Part shown: in pieces, positions 32,530-41,023 of the stretch
Position numbering within the stretch: the stretch's first letter is position 1
Layout: every line of letters begins with the position of its first letter
Source of the DNA: Paenibacillus_I sp035510375
GTDB lineage: Bacteria; Bacillota; Bacilli; Paenibacillales; Paenibacillaceae
NCBI RefSeq assembly: GCF_035510375.1
Contig: NZ_DATKHG010000043.1
DNA: 64,000 bases
Strand: one strand, 5' to 3'
The notes under the pieces: model-generated
What the model was told of the DNA's origin: nothing
The model's database searches: none
The model's input: the letters and a program-made list of their open reading frames with translations, nothing else
Position numbers and translations under genes: made by a program

Positions 32530-34833
32530 ATGGCGGAACGGCAAAAGTCCGGCGATGCGGGGTCGGGTATCGCTTCCGCGGCGGCGATCGCGGTGCTGCT
32601 GATCGTCTCGGCCCTGCGGTACGGCATGTATTTCGATGTGTCGTTCTATCGTTGGGAGACCGCCTTACTGCTCGCAGGCGCCGTCTCCGCCTTGTACCGT
32701 TTTTTTTGGTTGATCGGGCTCGGGCGGGCAGCGGCTGGATCGGATGCCGGGGTTGCGGTTCCCGCCGCTTTCGGGCACACGTTAGCCGTGTGGCCGCTGC
32801 TGCTGTCGGCGCTGTTCGTGCTCGGGCTGGCATTCGAGCCGGCATCGACGCTCGGAACGTGGAACGGGGCCTTGCGCTGGGCCGCATATGCGGCATTTCT
32901 GCATACGCTGGAAACATGGTTTCACGGCGGCCGTTCGCTGCGGCCGTTAACGGCGGCGATCCAGGCGGCTGCGGCCTTTATCGTCTGGGGCTCGCTGGCG
33001 GGCTGGCTCGGATGGTTCCGTTTTCCGGATTTTGTGATGGTCAGCGCCGATGAACGGCTGACGGCGGTCGGGGCCCGCTTGAACGGTTATTTTCAATACG
33101 CGAATATGTCGGGGGCTGCGTTCGGCACGCTGCTGCTGCTCCAGCTAGTATGGCTGGCGGGGAAACGGCGGTTCGGCGCCGGCGTCATGCCGAGGATTGC
33201 CGGGCTGCTTGCGGCTCCCGCCATGACGGCGTTGCTGCTTACCGAGTCGCGCGGGGCATGGCTGGCGGCAGCCGCGGGCTGGGCGGTCGGCCTGTTTTCG
33301 CTTCGCCAAGGCGGCCGGCGCGCTTGGATGCTTCACTCCGCGTGGGCGGTGATGGCGGGCGCTGCCGGTTACCGTGCGGTCGTCCGGGCGGCGGGAACAA
33401 GCTGGCCCGCGGAAGGCTCGGGAACCGGCATGCCGGCGGTATCGGAAACGATTGTGCTGGTCATCGTGGCGGCTGTCGCATTGATGGGTCATGAGCTGCT
33501 TCGGCGGTTGGAGGAGAAAAAAGGGCTGCACTCCGGCTTTGCCGGCTTGCTGTTGACAGGCGTTTCGAGCTTGTCGGCGGTGTATGTGCTGTATCGGACC
33601 GTCGGCGCGGAGGCGGCCGCACGGATAACGGGCCGTTACGAGACGGCGGCGGCCCGCCGGTTGTTCTATGAGGACGGCCTGGCGCTGCTGCGGGAATCGC
33701 CGTGGACCGGTTATGGCGGAGATGCGTGGCGCACGCTGCATCGGTCCATTCAAAGCCAGCCCTATGTCGGCAACGAGGTGCATAGCGGGTACCTGGACAT
33801 CGCGCTTAATATCGGGCTGATCGGATTGCTCGTGCTGCTCCTGTTCATCGCGCTGATCGTCATTCGGGTAGGGAGAGCGGAACGCGCGGGCCTGGCGCCG
33901 ATCTCCGTGCTGCTCCTCCACCCGGCCGTCGATCTGGACATGTCGTTCGGCTTCTATTGGCTGCTGCTGCTCAGCCTGGCCGTGCGGTTCGGCGGTCGGG
34001 GGGACAACGGGGCAGGCGCGGCGGAAGGCGGCGGCATCGTCACCGCTGCGGCGCATGGGGTTGGTACGGCGGCGGCGGACGATGCGAGCTTCGGCTGGGC
34101 GAGGCTTGCGCGGCCAGGCAATGTGCGTGTGGAAGCGAGTGATGCGCGGTCGGGCGGGTTGGCGGCGGAAAAGGTCGACGCGCGGCAGCCGCCTCGCGCG
34201 GCCCGTGCAGCCGGCGCGGTCCGCGCCGCCGCCGCGCTGCTGGCGGCGGCGCTGCTGTGCACAGCCGCCGCTGCCGCCTGGCGGCTGGACCGCGCCCGCG
34301 CGGCGCGCGAAGCCGCCGCCGCGGCGCAGGGCGCAGCGCGCGGGCATGCGCTGCGCGAAGCGCTCGAGGCGAATCCGGCGTGGACCCGGATTCGCCTCGA
34401 GCTGGCACCGCTGGCACCGCCGCGGGAGCGCGCGGCGCTGCTCGCGGCCGGACTGCGCTATGAGCCGCAGTCCGTGCCGCTCTTGTGGGAGCTCGGCCGG
34501 AACGCCGCCGAGCTCGGGGACGAGCGCCGAGCCGCCGCGTATATGCGGCTGGCGCTCGAACGCGACCGCTTCGATAAGGCGAAGCAGACCGAAGCGGTCG
34601 CCATGCTGGCGCGGCTGGCGGAGGCGAAGCTCGCAGCCGGCGACAGCGGGCGCGCGCGCGAAGCCGCGCAGTCGGCGCTGGCGCTGTACGCGCGCTACGA
34701 GGAGCTCGTACGCGCGGTGCGCGCCATGGACAATCCCGCGAACGGACGCCGGTTCGGCATGACGCTCGAAGCGGAGCAAGCGGCCGGGGATTGCCGACGG
34801 TTGCTAAGCAGCCTTGTGGAAGCAGAAAACTGA
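32530..34833 (+). CDS. O-antigen ligase-like membrane protein with C-terminal helical repeats
   Basis: 767-residue protein. About 11-12 membrane helices fill residues 15-480. The Wzy/O-antigen-ligase region is marked by 'LTESRGAWLAAAAGW' (about 238-252) and the loop 'GYGGDAWR' to 'VGNEVHSGYLDIALNIGLIGLLVLL'. A low-complexity linker and one more helix (about 575-590) lead to an alanine/arginine-rich TPR-like domain (about 600-760). Gram-positive members are thought to join or transfer glycan chains in capsule or wall polymers. AAGGGGGG lies nine bases before the ATG at 32530. The C-terminal part is extremely GC-rich. Confidence 0.8.
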   Translation: MAERQKSGDAGSGIASAAAIAVLLIVSALRYGMYFDVSFYRWETALLLAGAVSALYRFFWLIGLGRAAAGSDAGVAVPAAFGHTLAVWPLLLSALFVLGLAFEPASTLGTWNGALRWAAYAAFLHTLETWFHGGRSLRPLTAAIQAAAAFIVWGSLAGWLGWFRFPDFVMVSADERLTAVGARLNGYFQYANMSGAAFGTLLLLQLVWLAGKRRFGAGVMPRIAGLLAAPAMTALLLTESRGAWLAAAAGWAVGLFSLRQGGRRAWMLHSAWAVMAGAAGYRAVVRAAGTSWPAEGSGTGMPAVSETIVLVIVAAVALMGHELLRRLEEKKGLHSGFAGLLLTGVSSLSAVYVLYRTVGAEAAARITGRYETAAARRLFYEDGLALLRESPWTGYGGDAWRTLHRSIQSQPYVGNEVHSGYLDIALNIGLIGLLVLLLFIALIVIRVGRAERAGLAPISVLLLHPAVDLDMSFGFYWLLLLSLAVRFGGRGDNGAGAAEGGGIVTAAAHGVGTAAADDASFGWARLARPGNVRVEASDARSGGLAAEKVDARQPPRAARAAGAVRAAAALLAAALLCTAAAAAWRLDRARAAREAAAAAQGAARGHALREALEANPAWTRIRLELAPLAPPRERAALLAAGLRYEPQSVPLLWELGRNAAELGDERRAAAYMRLALERDRFDKAKQTEAVAMLARLAEAKLAAGDSGRAREAAQSALALYARYEELVRAVRAMDNPANGRRFGMTLEAEQAAGDCRRLLSSLVEAEN

Positions 34834-34997
34834 GCGCCTTATAATAATGAGGTTCGACCAGCCTTCGTGCAGCATGTGGCCTGACAGCCGCCATGCAGCG
34901 CCGTAACACGCGCCGGGAGCTGCGCGCCCGGAATTCTCGTCTGCGAATCCTGAATGATTACCCGAGAAATAGTCGGAAGACACGCGAAATTTGTCCC

Positions 34998-35043
34998 ATC
35001 CCTCCTCTCTCTTGCCGCATAAGCTGAAATAGAGAGGAGGGAT
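34998..35043 (+). promoter_or_regulatory. 13-bp inverted repeat covering the ribosome binding site
   Basis: ATCCCTCCTCTCT at 34998-35010 is perfectly complementary to AGAGAGGAGGGAT at 35031-35043, with a 20-base loop. The right arm contains the whole Shine-Dalgarno sequence (GAGGAGGG) of the gene starting at 35048. In RNA this hairpin would hide the ribosome binding site, so translation should depend on opening it. Confidence 0.7.
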
Positions 35044-35047
35044 CGCC

Positions 35048-35404
35048 ATGGTTTCAACGCGCGTCAAACCGAAGCCGTACAGCTTCGGCAAGGGAAAAAC
35101 GCCGCGTACCGCGCCGCTCGTCAACCGCAAATCATCGAGCGCGCCGATCTTCAACCGGCTGACCGTCGTATGGGTGCAGCAGAACGGCGTGCCGTTCGAC
35201 ACGACCGGCTTCTTTGCCCGTCTGTCCCGGGGCAACCGGCTTGCAGCAACGGCATCGTTCGACCGTTTCGGCGTCGTCCGCTTCAACACGATCGAAACGC
35301 TGACCGAAGTCGGCTACACGCTCCGGCTGTTCAGCCGGGATGGCAGGCTGTTCCGCGTACGCCTTATTCCGGCAGGCGTAGAAACGTACGCCGTTATCGG
35401 CTGA
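35048..35404 (+). CDS. Hypothetical basic beta-rich protein with sequestered ribosome binding site
   Basis: 118-residue protein of no recognised family. The first 35 residues are strongly basic and probably unstructured ('STRVKPKPYSFGKGKTPRTAP'). The rest alternates in a way typical of beta strands: 'RLTVVWVQQNGVPF', 'ATASFDRFGVVRFNTI', 'YTLRLFSRDGRLFRVRLIPAG'. No signal peptide or membrane helix. GAGGAGGG is well placed before the ATG at 35048 but lies inside a 13-bp inverted repeat. It is alone between a terminator and the O-antigen-ligase-like gene. A spore or surface structural role could be considered, without evidence. Confidence 0.6.
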   Translation: MVSTRVKPKPYSFGKGKTPRTAPLVNRKSSSAPIFNRLTVVWVQQNGVPFDTTGFFARLSRGNRLAATASFDRFGVVRFNTIETLTEVGYTLRLFSRDGRLFRVRLIPAGVETYAVIG

Positions 35405-35447
35405 CGCCGAGTTCAATCCGTTCACGCTGAAGTTTTCACGCAGCGAC

Positions 35448-35508
35448 AAAAGGCTGTGCGGCCGCGCTTCGCATCTCTGCATGCGAACAGCCGGCCTCAC
35501 AGCCTTTT
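35448..35508. terminator. Bidirectional terminator with nested hairpin
   Basis: AAAAGGCTGTGcGGCCG pairs with CGGCCtCACAGCCTTTT; the loop contains a second stem TTCGCAT/ATGCGAA. It lies between the convergent genes at 35048 and 35536. Confidence 0.8.
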
Positions 35509-35535
35509 CTGTGAATCACGCGCCTTGCCTCGAGG

Positions 35536-35847
35536 TTACCCTCCGAAAGCGCCGCGAAAGGCGTCGGCCAGCCGGTTGGCGTCGACCTGCCACAGCTCGG
35601 CAATCTCGGGGCTCACGTTCTCCTCCCACCAGTCCGACAGCTTCTTGCGGTTGCTCCGGTGCTCGTGGATCCAGATTATATTTTCCGCCACCTTTCGGAC
35701 ATACATCTTTTCGGCCGCTTCCATCTTGTCCGGAGGGATCCAAACCTTGAGCCGCTTGGCGGTCCGGTACAGCTCCAGACTGCACGCCCTGCGGATTTTG
35801 CGCGCCGACGGGTAGTTCGCTTGATGCTTCTCGTTCGATTGTTTCAC
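35536..35847 (-). CDS. Small hypothetical basic protein
   Basis: 103-residue soluble helical protein. A lysine/arginine-rich N-terminal half ('SARKIRRACSLELYRTAKRLKVWIPPDKMEAAEKMYVRK') precedes a C-terminal part with 'ENIIWIHEHRSNRKKLSDWWEENVSPEIAELWQVD'. The family is unknown to me. The frame opens with a GTG at 35856 that touches GAGGAGA; the GTG at 35847, nine bases from it, is the better start. Composition could suit nucleic-acid binding, but no motif supports that. Confidence 0.55.
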   Translation of the reverse strand: MKQSNEKHQANYPSARKIRRACSLELYRTAKRLKVWIPPDKMEAAEKMYVRKVAENIIWIHEHRSNRKKLSDWWEENVSPEIAELWQVDANRLADAFRGAFGG

Positions 35848-35916
35848 GGCTGCCACTCTCCTCTGCCTACACCATATGCGCGCAGGGAAGCGGCGGGCAC
35901 TTTTGTTTTACAGCGT

Positions 35917-36363
35917 TTACATCACCACGATGTAGCCGACCATGGGGCCGCTTGTCGTCCGATCGGTATGCGTCAGGCAAAGCAACGGATAGGTTCCCGG
36001 CTTCTCGGGCGTGAAGGAGACGACGGTGGTTTGCCCCTTTCGCACCTCGCCGCGAACGCCGAGCCCTTCGATTACGAACGGATGGCTTTCGCCGTTCACT
36101 CCGGTAATGCTGAGTTGAACCGGTTCGCCTCTTTGTAAGATTACGGTGCCCGGGTCCCAACGATACGCCTCGATTTCCTTCCCGTCCTTGTCGACGCTCT
36201 TGAATTCGCCGGTCACCAGGTGGATGACCCGCTGCTTGACCGGCGCGCCGGTCGTTGCTCTTGATTGATCCCAACGCGTGTAGGCGACGGCAATCACCAC
36301 GATCAGCGCGATGGCGGCAACCATGCGGAGCTGTTTTTTGCTGACGACGACGATTCTGGACAT
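35917..36363 (-). CDS. Membrane-anchored cupredoxin-domain protein
   Basis: 148-residue protein with an N-terminal membrane anchor (about 12-29) and an extracytoplasmic cupredoxin fold (about 45-148). Plausible copper ligands follow the cupredoxin order His94 ('GESHPF'), Cys129, His132 ('LLCLTHT') and Met141 ('SGPMVGY'). It may carry electrons or bind copper at the cell surface. GAGAGGTG precedes the ATG at 36363; a GTG at 36372 in frame is less likely. No cytochrome oxidase or copper-resistance gene is next to it. Confidence 0.75.
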   Translation of the reverse strand: MSRIVVVSKKQLRMVAAIALIVVIAVAYTRWDQSRATTGAPVKQRVIHLVTGEFKSVDKDGKEIEAYRWDPGTVILQRGEPVQLSITGVNGESHPFVIEGLGVRGEVRKGQTTVVSFTPEKPGTYPLLCLTHTDRTTSGPMVGYIVVM

Positions 36364-36567
36364 GGACAACACCTCTCGTTATGTAATCGTTCTTACAGCC
36401 AGTCTATGCGGGGGCTTGTCAGGCCATGACTGCGAATCTATGTTTCTCTCAATCGGCGCCGGCCGGTTTGGGGCTGCCGTCGTTTGAGACGGACGGCGGC
36501 TTTTGCTACAATATGGCTAGCCGGTATCTTTTCAATCATCAACTTAAAGGAAAGAGGAGACGCGGAA

Positions 36568-37134
36568 ATGGCGAAAACGGTAGCCGAGAAGCTCGGAAAA
36601 GGCATCAGCCCGAGGCAGTTCGTGGATGGCATGACGCGCAACAAAGAGACGTTCGTCTCGCTGTACGACGAATTTCAATGGCCGAGCGAAGACGACAAGG
36701 CGTATTTCGAGTCGCTTAACAACCGCGATGATTTGCGCTGTCTTATTCTGATGGCCGATTGGTGCGGAGACGTCGTGAAAAACATCCCGGTTGTATTCCG
36801 GGCGCTTGAATTCGGCGGCATTCCGACGGAGGTGCTCATCAAGGAGGAGCATCCGGAGACGATGAGGCAGTTCCTAACGATGGGCGGCGAAGCGATACCG
36901 ATCGTGATTTTTGCCGATACCGGCGGCGCGGTGCTGGGCCAATGGGGTCCTCGCCCCAGCCATGTTCAGGAGGTTATGGTCGCATTCAAGCAGGCGAATC
37001 CGGACCGGGAAGCGGCCGATTATCAGGAAAAGCTGGCGGAGACGCGTGCGGAGCTTGGGCGCCGTTACGGGGAAGGAACGGGCTATCAGGCGCATATCTT
37101 GCGTGAGCTGCGCGAGCTCATCGAAAGACTGTAA
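36568..37134 (+). CDS. Thioredoxin-fold protein with single active-site cysteine
   Basis: 188-residue protein of the thioredoxin family. The active-site segment is 'MADWCGDVVKNIPVVF' (Cys about 68): only one cysteine where thioredoxins have CxxC, so a simple dithiol mechanism is unlikely. The cis-proline loop is 'GGEAIPIVIFAD' and the C-terminal third is a long helix ('YQEKLAETRAELGRRYGEG'). GAGGAG is upstream of the ATG at 36568; an ATG at 36484 has no site. The stop overlaps the first base of the next gene's ATG, so the two are coupled. Confidence 0.8.
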   Translation: MAKTVAEKLGKGISPRQFVDGMTRNKETFVSLYDEFQWPSEDDKAYFESLNNRDDLRCLILMADWCGDVVKNIPVVFRALEFGGIPTEVLIKEEHPETMRQFLTMGGEAIPIVIFADTGGAVLGQWGPRPSHVQEVMVAFKQANPDREAADYQEKLAETRAELGRRYGEGTGYQAHILRELRELIERL

Positions 37135-37778
37135 TGGCGGAGCTTATCATTGAATCGTTTGCGCTCGGTCCGCTGCAAACGAACGCGTATTTGATCATGA
37201 ACGAGGCGCGGTCGCAGGCCGTCGTCGTCGACCCCGGCATGGGGCCGGAGCGGCTGCTGGGGAGGGTGGAAACGCTGGGCGTGGCCGTTGAGGCAATCCT
37301 GCTGACGCACGCGCATTTCGACCATATGGGCGGTGTCGATGCGGCTAGGAAAGCGTGGCGATGCCCGGTCTATCTGCACGATCTGGAGGCCGATTGGCTG
37401 ACCGATCCGCGCAAGAACGGATCAACGCGCTGGCCGGACGTCACGGAGCCGCTCACGACCGATCCGGCCGAGCACGCGCTGGAGCACGGCCAGACTTTGG
37501 GGCTTATCGGCGTTACGTTCCGCGTGCTGCATACGCCGGGGCATTCGCCGGGGAGCGTCGGCTTCCATTGCGGCAAGCATTTGTTTTCAGGCGACGTGCT
37601 GTTCCGCCAATCGGTCGGCCGTACCGATCTGCCGGGCGGCCGCGAGGCGGACCTGTACGATTCGATCCGGAACAAGCTGTACAAGCTTGACCCCGAGGTG
37701 AGGGTCTACCCCGGTCACGGGCCGCAGACGTCGATCGGGTTCGAGATGGCGAGCAATCCGTTCGCGCCGGCCCGGTGA
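37134..37778 (+). CDS. MBL-fold metallo-hydrolase, glyoxalase II-like (YqgX type)
   Basis: 214-residue metallo-beta-lactamase-fold hydrolase. The metal-binding motif 'THAHFDHMGG' (about 60-69) has the HxHxDH pattern; further ligands are 'HTPGHSPGSVGF', the Asp in 'LFSGDVLF' and the His in 'VYPGHGPQTSIG'. Short members like this act as hydroxyacylglutathione hydrolase-like or bacillithiol-conjugate thioesterases; the physiological substrate here is inferred only. Overlaps the thioredoxin-like gene by one base, forming a two-gene operon with a possible thiol-related theme. Confidence 0.88.
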   Translation: MAELIIESFALGPLQTNAYLIMNEARSQAVVVDPGMGPERLLGRVETLGVAVEAILLTHAHFDHMGGVDAARKAWRCPVYLHDLEADWLTDPRKNGSTRWPDVTEPLTTDPAEHALEHGQTLGLIGVTFRVLHTPGHSPGSVGFHCGKHLFSGDVLFRQSVGRTDLPGGREADLYDSIRNKLYKLDPEVRVYPGHGPQTSIGFEMASNPFAPAR

Positions 37779-37850
37779 AGACGGTATAACCGGCAACGGG
37801 CGCAGCTCCCGGGGCGTGTCACACTTCACCGAAGCATTGCGGTCGACTCA

Positions 37851-37893
37851 AAAGCGCTGAATCCGGCATTAGCCAAGGATTCGGCGCTTTTTT
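37851..37893 (+). terminator. Rho-independent terminator upstream of tex
   Basis: AAAGCGCtGAATCC pairs with GGATTCgGCGCTTT, followed by further T; ends the thioredoxin-like/MBL transcript. Confidence 0.85.
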
Positions 37894-38040
37894 GCGATTT
37901 GGTTCTAGGAGGGGCGGGCGTTTGGTTTTCTTTTGAACAACCGGAAGGTTCCATGTCCCAAATCGCCTTCAAGCTGGATAAAGCCGTTAAAATCTGCGAC
38001 AATGATAGGGATTCATTCACGATAGGAAGGTGCACAATTC

Positions 38041-40278
38041 ATGGCGGACATACATGCGAAGCCGCGGGACGGCGAAGAAACGACGGGGAAAAGCGCGCTT
38101 GCGCCCGAGCAGCAGGCTGCGGAGCGGCAGCGCATCGAAAAGCAGGTGAGCGCGGAGCTCCATATTCCAATTACGAAGGTGAAGGCGGCGGTCGGCTTGC
38201 TCGACGAGGGCAATACGATTCCGTTCATCGCCAGGTACCGCAAGGAAATGACGGGCGAGCTCGACGAGAACGATCTGCGGAGCATCGAGGAACGGCTCGG
38301 CTACCTGCGCAATCTGGAGGAACGCAAGCGCGAGGTGATCCGGCTGATCGGCGAGCAGGGCAAGCTGACCGACGAGCTCAAGCGCTCGATCGAGCAATCC
38401 GCGAAGCTGCAGGAGGTCGAGGATCTGTACCGGCCGTACCGGCAGAAAAGGAAGACGCGCGCCAGCGCCGCCAAGGAGCGCGGGCTGGAGCCGCTCGCCG
38501 ATTGGCTCTACGGGCAGCCGAGACAGGACGATCCGCTTCAGGAGGCGGCCAACTATGTCGACGAAGCGAAAGGCGTGCCGACGGCGGAGGACGCGCTTCA
38601 GGGCGCGATGGACATCGTTGCCGAGAACATCGCAGATGACGCGAAAATCCGCGCCTGGGTGCGCAAATATACATTTGATCAAGGCGTCGTAATGACCTCC
38701 GCCAAGGACGCCGAACAGGAATCGGTGTACGAAATGTATTACAGCTACCAGGAGCCGGTGCGCCGGCTGCCGCCGCACCGCATTCTGGCGATCAACCGCG
38801 GCGAGCGCGAGGAGGTGCTGAAGGTGGCGCTGGAGGTGCCGGCGGAACGGATTCACGATTATATCGGCCGCCAAATTTTTCGCAGCCAGCAGCCTTCGCC
38901 TGTACGCGACATCCTGCTGCGCGTCATTGAGGATGCGTATAAAAGATTGCTCGCGCCGTCGATCGAGCGCGAGGTGCGCGGCCAGCTGACGGAGAAGGCG
39001 GAGGAGCATGCGATTACGATTTTCTCCGCCAATCTGCGCAACCTGCTGCTGCAGCCGCCGGTCAAAGGCAAGGTCGTGCTCGGCGTCGATCCGGCATTCC
39101 GGACCGGCTGCAAGCTGGCCGTTGTGGACGACACCGGCAAGCTGCTGGAGGTGGCCGTCTCTTATCCGACGCCGCCGAACAACAAGGTTGCCGAGGCCGA
39201 GCGGCTGATCAACGGATTGATCGACAAATGCGGCGTGGAGCTGATCGTCATCGGCAACGGCACCGCGTCGCGCGAGACCGAGCAGTTCATTGCCGACCTG
39301 ATCGCCAAACGCAACAACGGCGGGCTGAAATACATCATCGTGAACGAGGCAGGCGCAAGCGTCTATTCCGCTTCGAAGCTCGCCGCGGAGGAGTTTCCTT
39401 CGCTCGACGTGGCCGAACGCAGCGCCGTGTCGATCGCAAGGCGTCTGCAGGACCCGCTCGCCGAGCTCGTGAAGATCGAGCCGAAGGCGATCGGCGTCGG
39501 CCAGTACCAGCACGACGTCGGCCAGAAGCGGCTCGACGAAAGCCTGGGCGGCGTCGTGGCGTCGGCCGTCAACCATGTCGGCGTGGACGTCAATACCGCT
39601 TCGCCGTCGCTGCTGTCCTATGTGGCCGGCGTAAACGCGACCATTGCCAAAAATATCGTGAAATACCGCGAGGAGAACGGCAAATTCGCCGAACGCGGGG
39701 AGCTGCAGAAGGTGCCGCGGCTCGGCGCGAAATCGTTCGAGCAGTGCATCGGCTTCCTGCGCATTCCCGAAGGGCGCAACCCGCTCGACCGGACGCCGAT
39801 TCACCCCGAGTCGTACGGCGTGGTGGCGAAGCTGTTCAAGGAGCTGGGGCTTGAGCCGGACGCGCTCGGCACGAAGGAGCTGAACGCGAAGCTGGAGCAG
39901 GTCGATCCGGAAGCCGTCGCGGCCCGGCTCGAGGTAGGCGTTCCGACGCTGCGCGACATTATCGACAGCCTGCGGCGCCCGGGGCGGGATCCGCGCGAGG
40001 AGCTGCCGCCGCCGATTTTTCACACGGATGTGCTGAAGCTGGAGGATTTGACGCCGGGCATGGAGCTGCAGGGCACCGTCCGCAACGTCATCGACTTCGG
40101 CGCGTTCGTCGACATCGGCATCAAGAACGACGGGCTCGTTCATATTTCCCAGCTTAGCGACAAATTCGTCAAGCATCCGATGGACGTCGTTTCCGTCGGC
40201 GACAATGTGACGGTGTGGGTGCTGAGCGTCGATCCCAAGAAAGGCCGGGTCGGCCTGACGATGCGCAAGCCCGATTAA
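38041..40278 (+). CDS. tex: Transcription accessory protein Tex (S1 RNA-binding)
   Basis: 745-residue RNA-binding protein. Tex_N helical domain with 'GLLDEGNTIPFIARYRKEMTGELDE' (about 55-80), a YqgF/RNase H-like domain ('VLGVDPAFRTGCKLAVVDDTG', about 345-365), a helix-hairpin-helix region ('NTASPSLLSYVAGVNATIAKNIVKYREENGKF') and a C-terminal S1 domain ('GMELQGTVRNVIDFGAFVDIGIKNDGLVHISQLSDKF', about 670-735). Known to influence transcription and, in pneumococcus-type species, toxin or stress genes. AGGAAGGTG precedes the ATG. Length normal. The first 30 residues are charged and vary between species. Confidence 0.95.
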   Translation: MADIHAKPRDGEETTGKSALAPEQQAAERQRIEKQVSAELHIPITKVKAAVGLLDEGNTIPFIARYRKEMTGELDENDLRSIEERLGYLRNLEERKREVIRLIGEQGKLTDELKRSIEQSAKLQEVEDLYRPYRQKRKTRASAAKERGLEPLADWLYGQPRQDDPLQEAANYVDEAKGVPTAEDALQGAMDIVAENIADDAKIRAWVRKYTFDQGVVMTSAKDAEQESVYEMYYSYQEPVRRLPPHRILAINRGEREEVLKVALEVPAERIHDYIGRQIFRSQQPSPVRDILLRVIEDAYKRLLAPSIEREVRGQLTEKAEEHAITIFSANLRNLLLQPPVKGKVVLGVDPAFRTGCKLAVVDDTGKLLEVAVSYPTPPNNKVAEAERLINGLIDKCGVELIVIGNGTASRETEQFIADLIAKRNNGGLKYIIVNEAGASVYSASKLAAEEFPSLDVAERSAVSIARRLQDPLAELVKIEPKAIGVGQYQHDVGQKRLDESLGGVVASAVNHVGVDVNTASPSLLSYVAGVNATIAKNIVKYREENGKFAERGELQKVPRLGAKSFEQCIGFLRIPEGRNPLDRTPIHPESYGVVAKLFKELGLEPDALGTKELNAKLEQVDPEAVAARLEVGVPTLRDIIDSLRRPGRDPREELPPPIFHTDVLKLEDLTPGMELQGTVRNVIDFGAFVDIGIKNDGLVHISQLSDKFVKHPMDVVSVGDNVTVWVLSVDPKKGRVGLTMRKPD

Positions 40279-40352
40279 TAGCCTCTTGCCGGTGAAGCCC
40301 TTTCACGGTACAATTTTCTGTAGAGAACAGGCAGCGGGGAGGGGCTTCACGC

Positions 40353-40790
40353 ATGATCAACGAAAAAGCGGCGGGTATTGCGCCAAGCCACAAATGGTTC
40401 GGCTTGTCGCTGCAGGCTTTGGTCGTTCTGGCGAAGCGCGGCAACCTGTGCCCAAGCTGCGATATTGCCCGGCATCTGCAATCCGAGCCGACGCTGCTGC
40501 GCAAAATTTTGGCGAAGCTGGCGAAGGAAAACATATTGGAAACCCGGGAAGGCCGCGAAGGCGGCTATCGGTTGAAGAAACGGCCCGAAGAGCTGACGCT
40601 GGCCGAGGTGTACCAAGCCTTGCAGATGGAGCAGTCCGTGTGCGCCGGCATGCGGGACGCCGCAGGCTGCCATCCGTTCGGTGAGGATATGAAAGCGGCA
40701 TTCCGGGACATTTCGGAGGAGCTGGACCGGTCCATGCTCGAGGTGCTCGGCAAGCATACGATCGCGGATTTGGCGGGACGCACGGGCTGA
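40353..40790 (+). CDS. Rrf2 family transcriptional regulator
   Basis: 145-residue winged-helix regulator. 'FGLSLQALVVLAKRGNLCPSCDIARHLQSEPTLLRKILAKLAKENILETREGREGGYRLKK' covers the wing-helix fold (about 15-75). Four cysteines are present, in 'CPSC' (about 33-36, in the DNA-binding half) and 'VCAGMRDAAGC' (about 92-101, the region where Rrf2 sensors bind Fe-S clusters). The spacing differs from the three-cysteine pattern of IscR, so cluster binding is possible but not assured. GGGAGGGG precedes the ATG. It lies 74 bases after tex on the same strand; a terminator follows at 40874. Confidence 0.85.
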   Translation: MINEKAAGIAPSHKWFGLSLQALVVLAKRGNLCPSCDIARHLQSEPTLLRKILAKLAKENILETREGREGGYRLKKRPEELTLAEVYQALQMEQSVCAGMRDAAGCHPFGEDMKAAFRDISEELDRSMLEVLGKHTIADLAGRTG

Positions 40791-40873
40791 TACGGCCCTG
40801 CGTCCCTTTTTTGCATACCGAGCCCCTTGCCGTTGTAAGGCGTTTTTGTACGACTTGTTCTCCCGCTGTTGCA

Positions 40874-40907
40874 GAAGCCTGCTCGCATAACGAGGAAGGC
40901 TTCTTTG
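40874..40907 (+). terminator. Rho-independent terminator after the Rrf2 gene
   Basis: GAAGCCT/AGGCTTC stem with a 16-base loop and TTT following; moderate strength. Confidence 0.6.
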
Positions 40908-40945
40908 TGCATCCCGCGAAACAGCAAGGGGGACGAATGATCGAA

Positions 40946-40976
40946 TGATTTTTATGTCAAAATTAGGGGCATAATA
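40946..40976 (+). promoter_or_regulatory. Possible forespore (sigma-G type) promoter of the ger operon
   Basis: CATAATA at 40970-40976 fits the minus-10 of forespore promoters; TGATTT 18 bases upstream is a weak minus-35. gerA-type operons are known sigma-G targets and this lies 47 bases before the gene. Confidence 0.3.
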
Positions 40977-41023
40977 CACCTCGAATTTAGCAGTAATTGG
41001 TGCCGGAGAGAGGGGGGGCGGCG

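Noticed and set aside
33145..34779. A 544-codon minus-strand frame opposite the O-antigen-ligase-like gene
   Set aside because: Arg/Gln/His-rich composition without membrane segments or motifs; the plus-strand protein shows regular helices and the ligase loop.
38017..40176. A 719-codon minus-strand frame opposite tex
   Set aside because: Antisense shadow of tex: Arg/His/Leu-rich with no domain. Tex on the plus strand has all its known domains.
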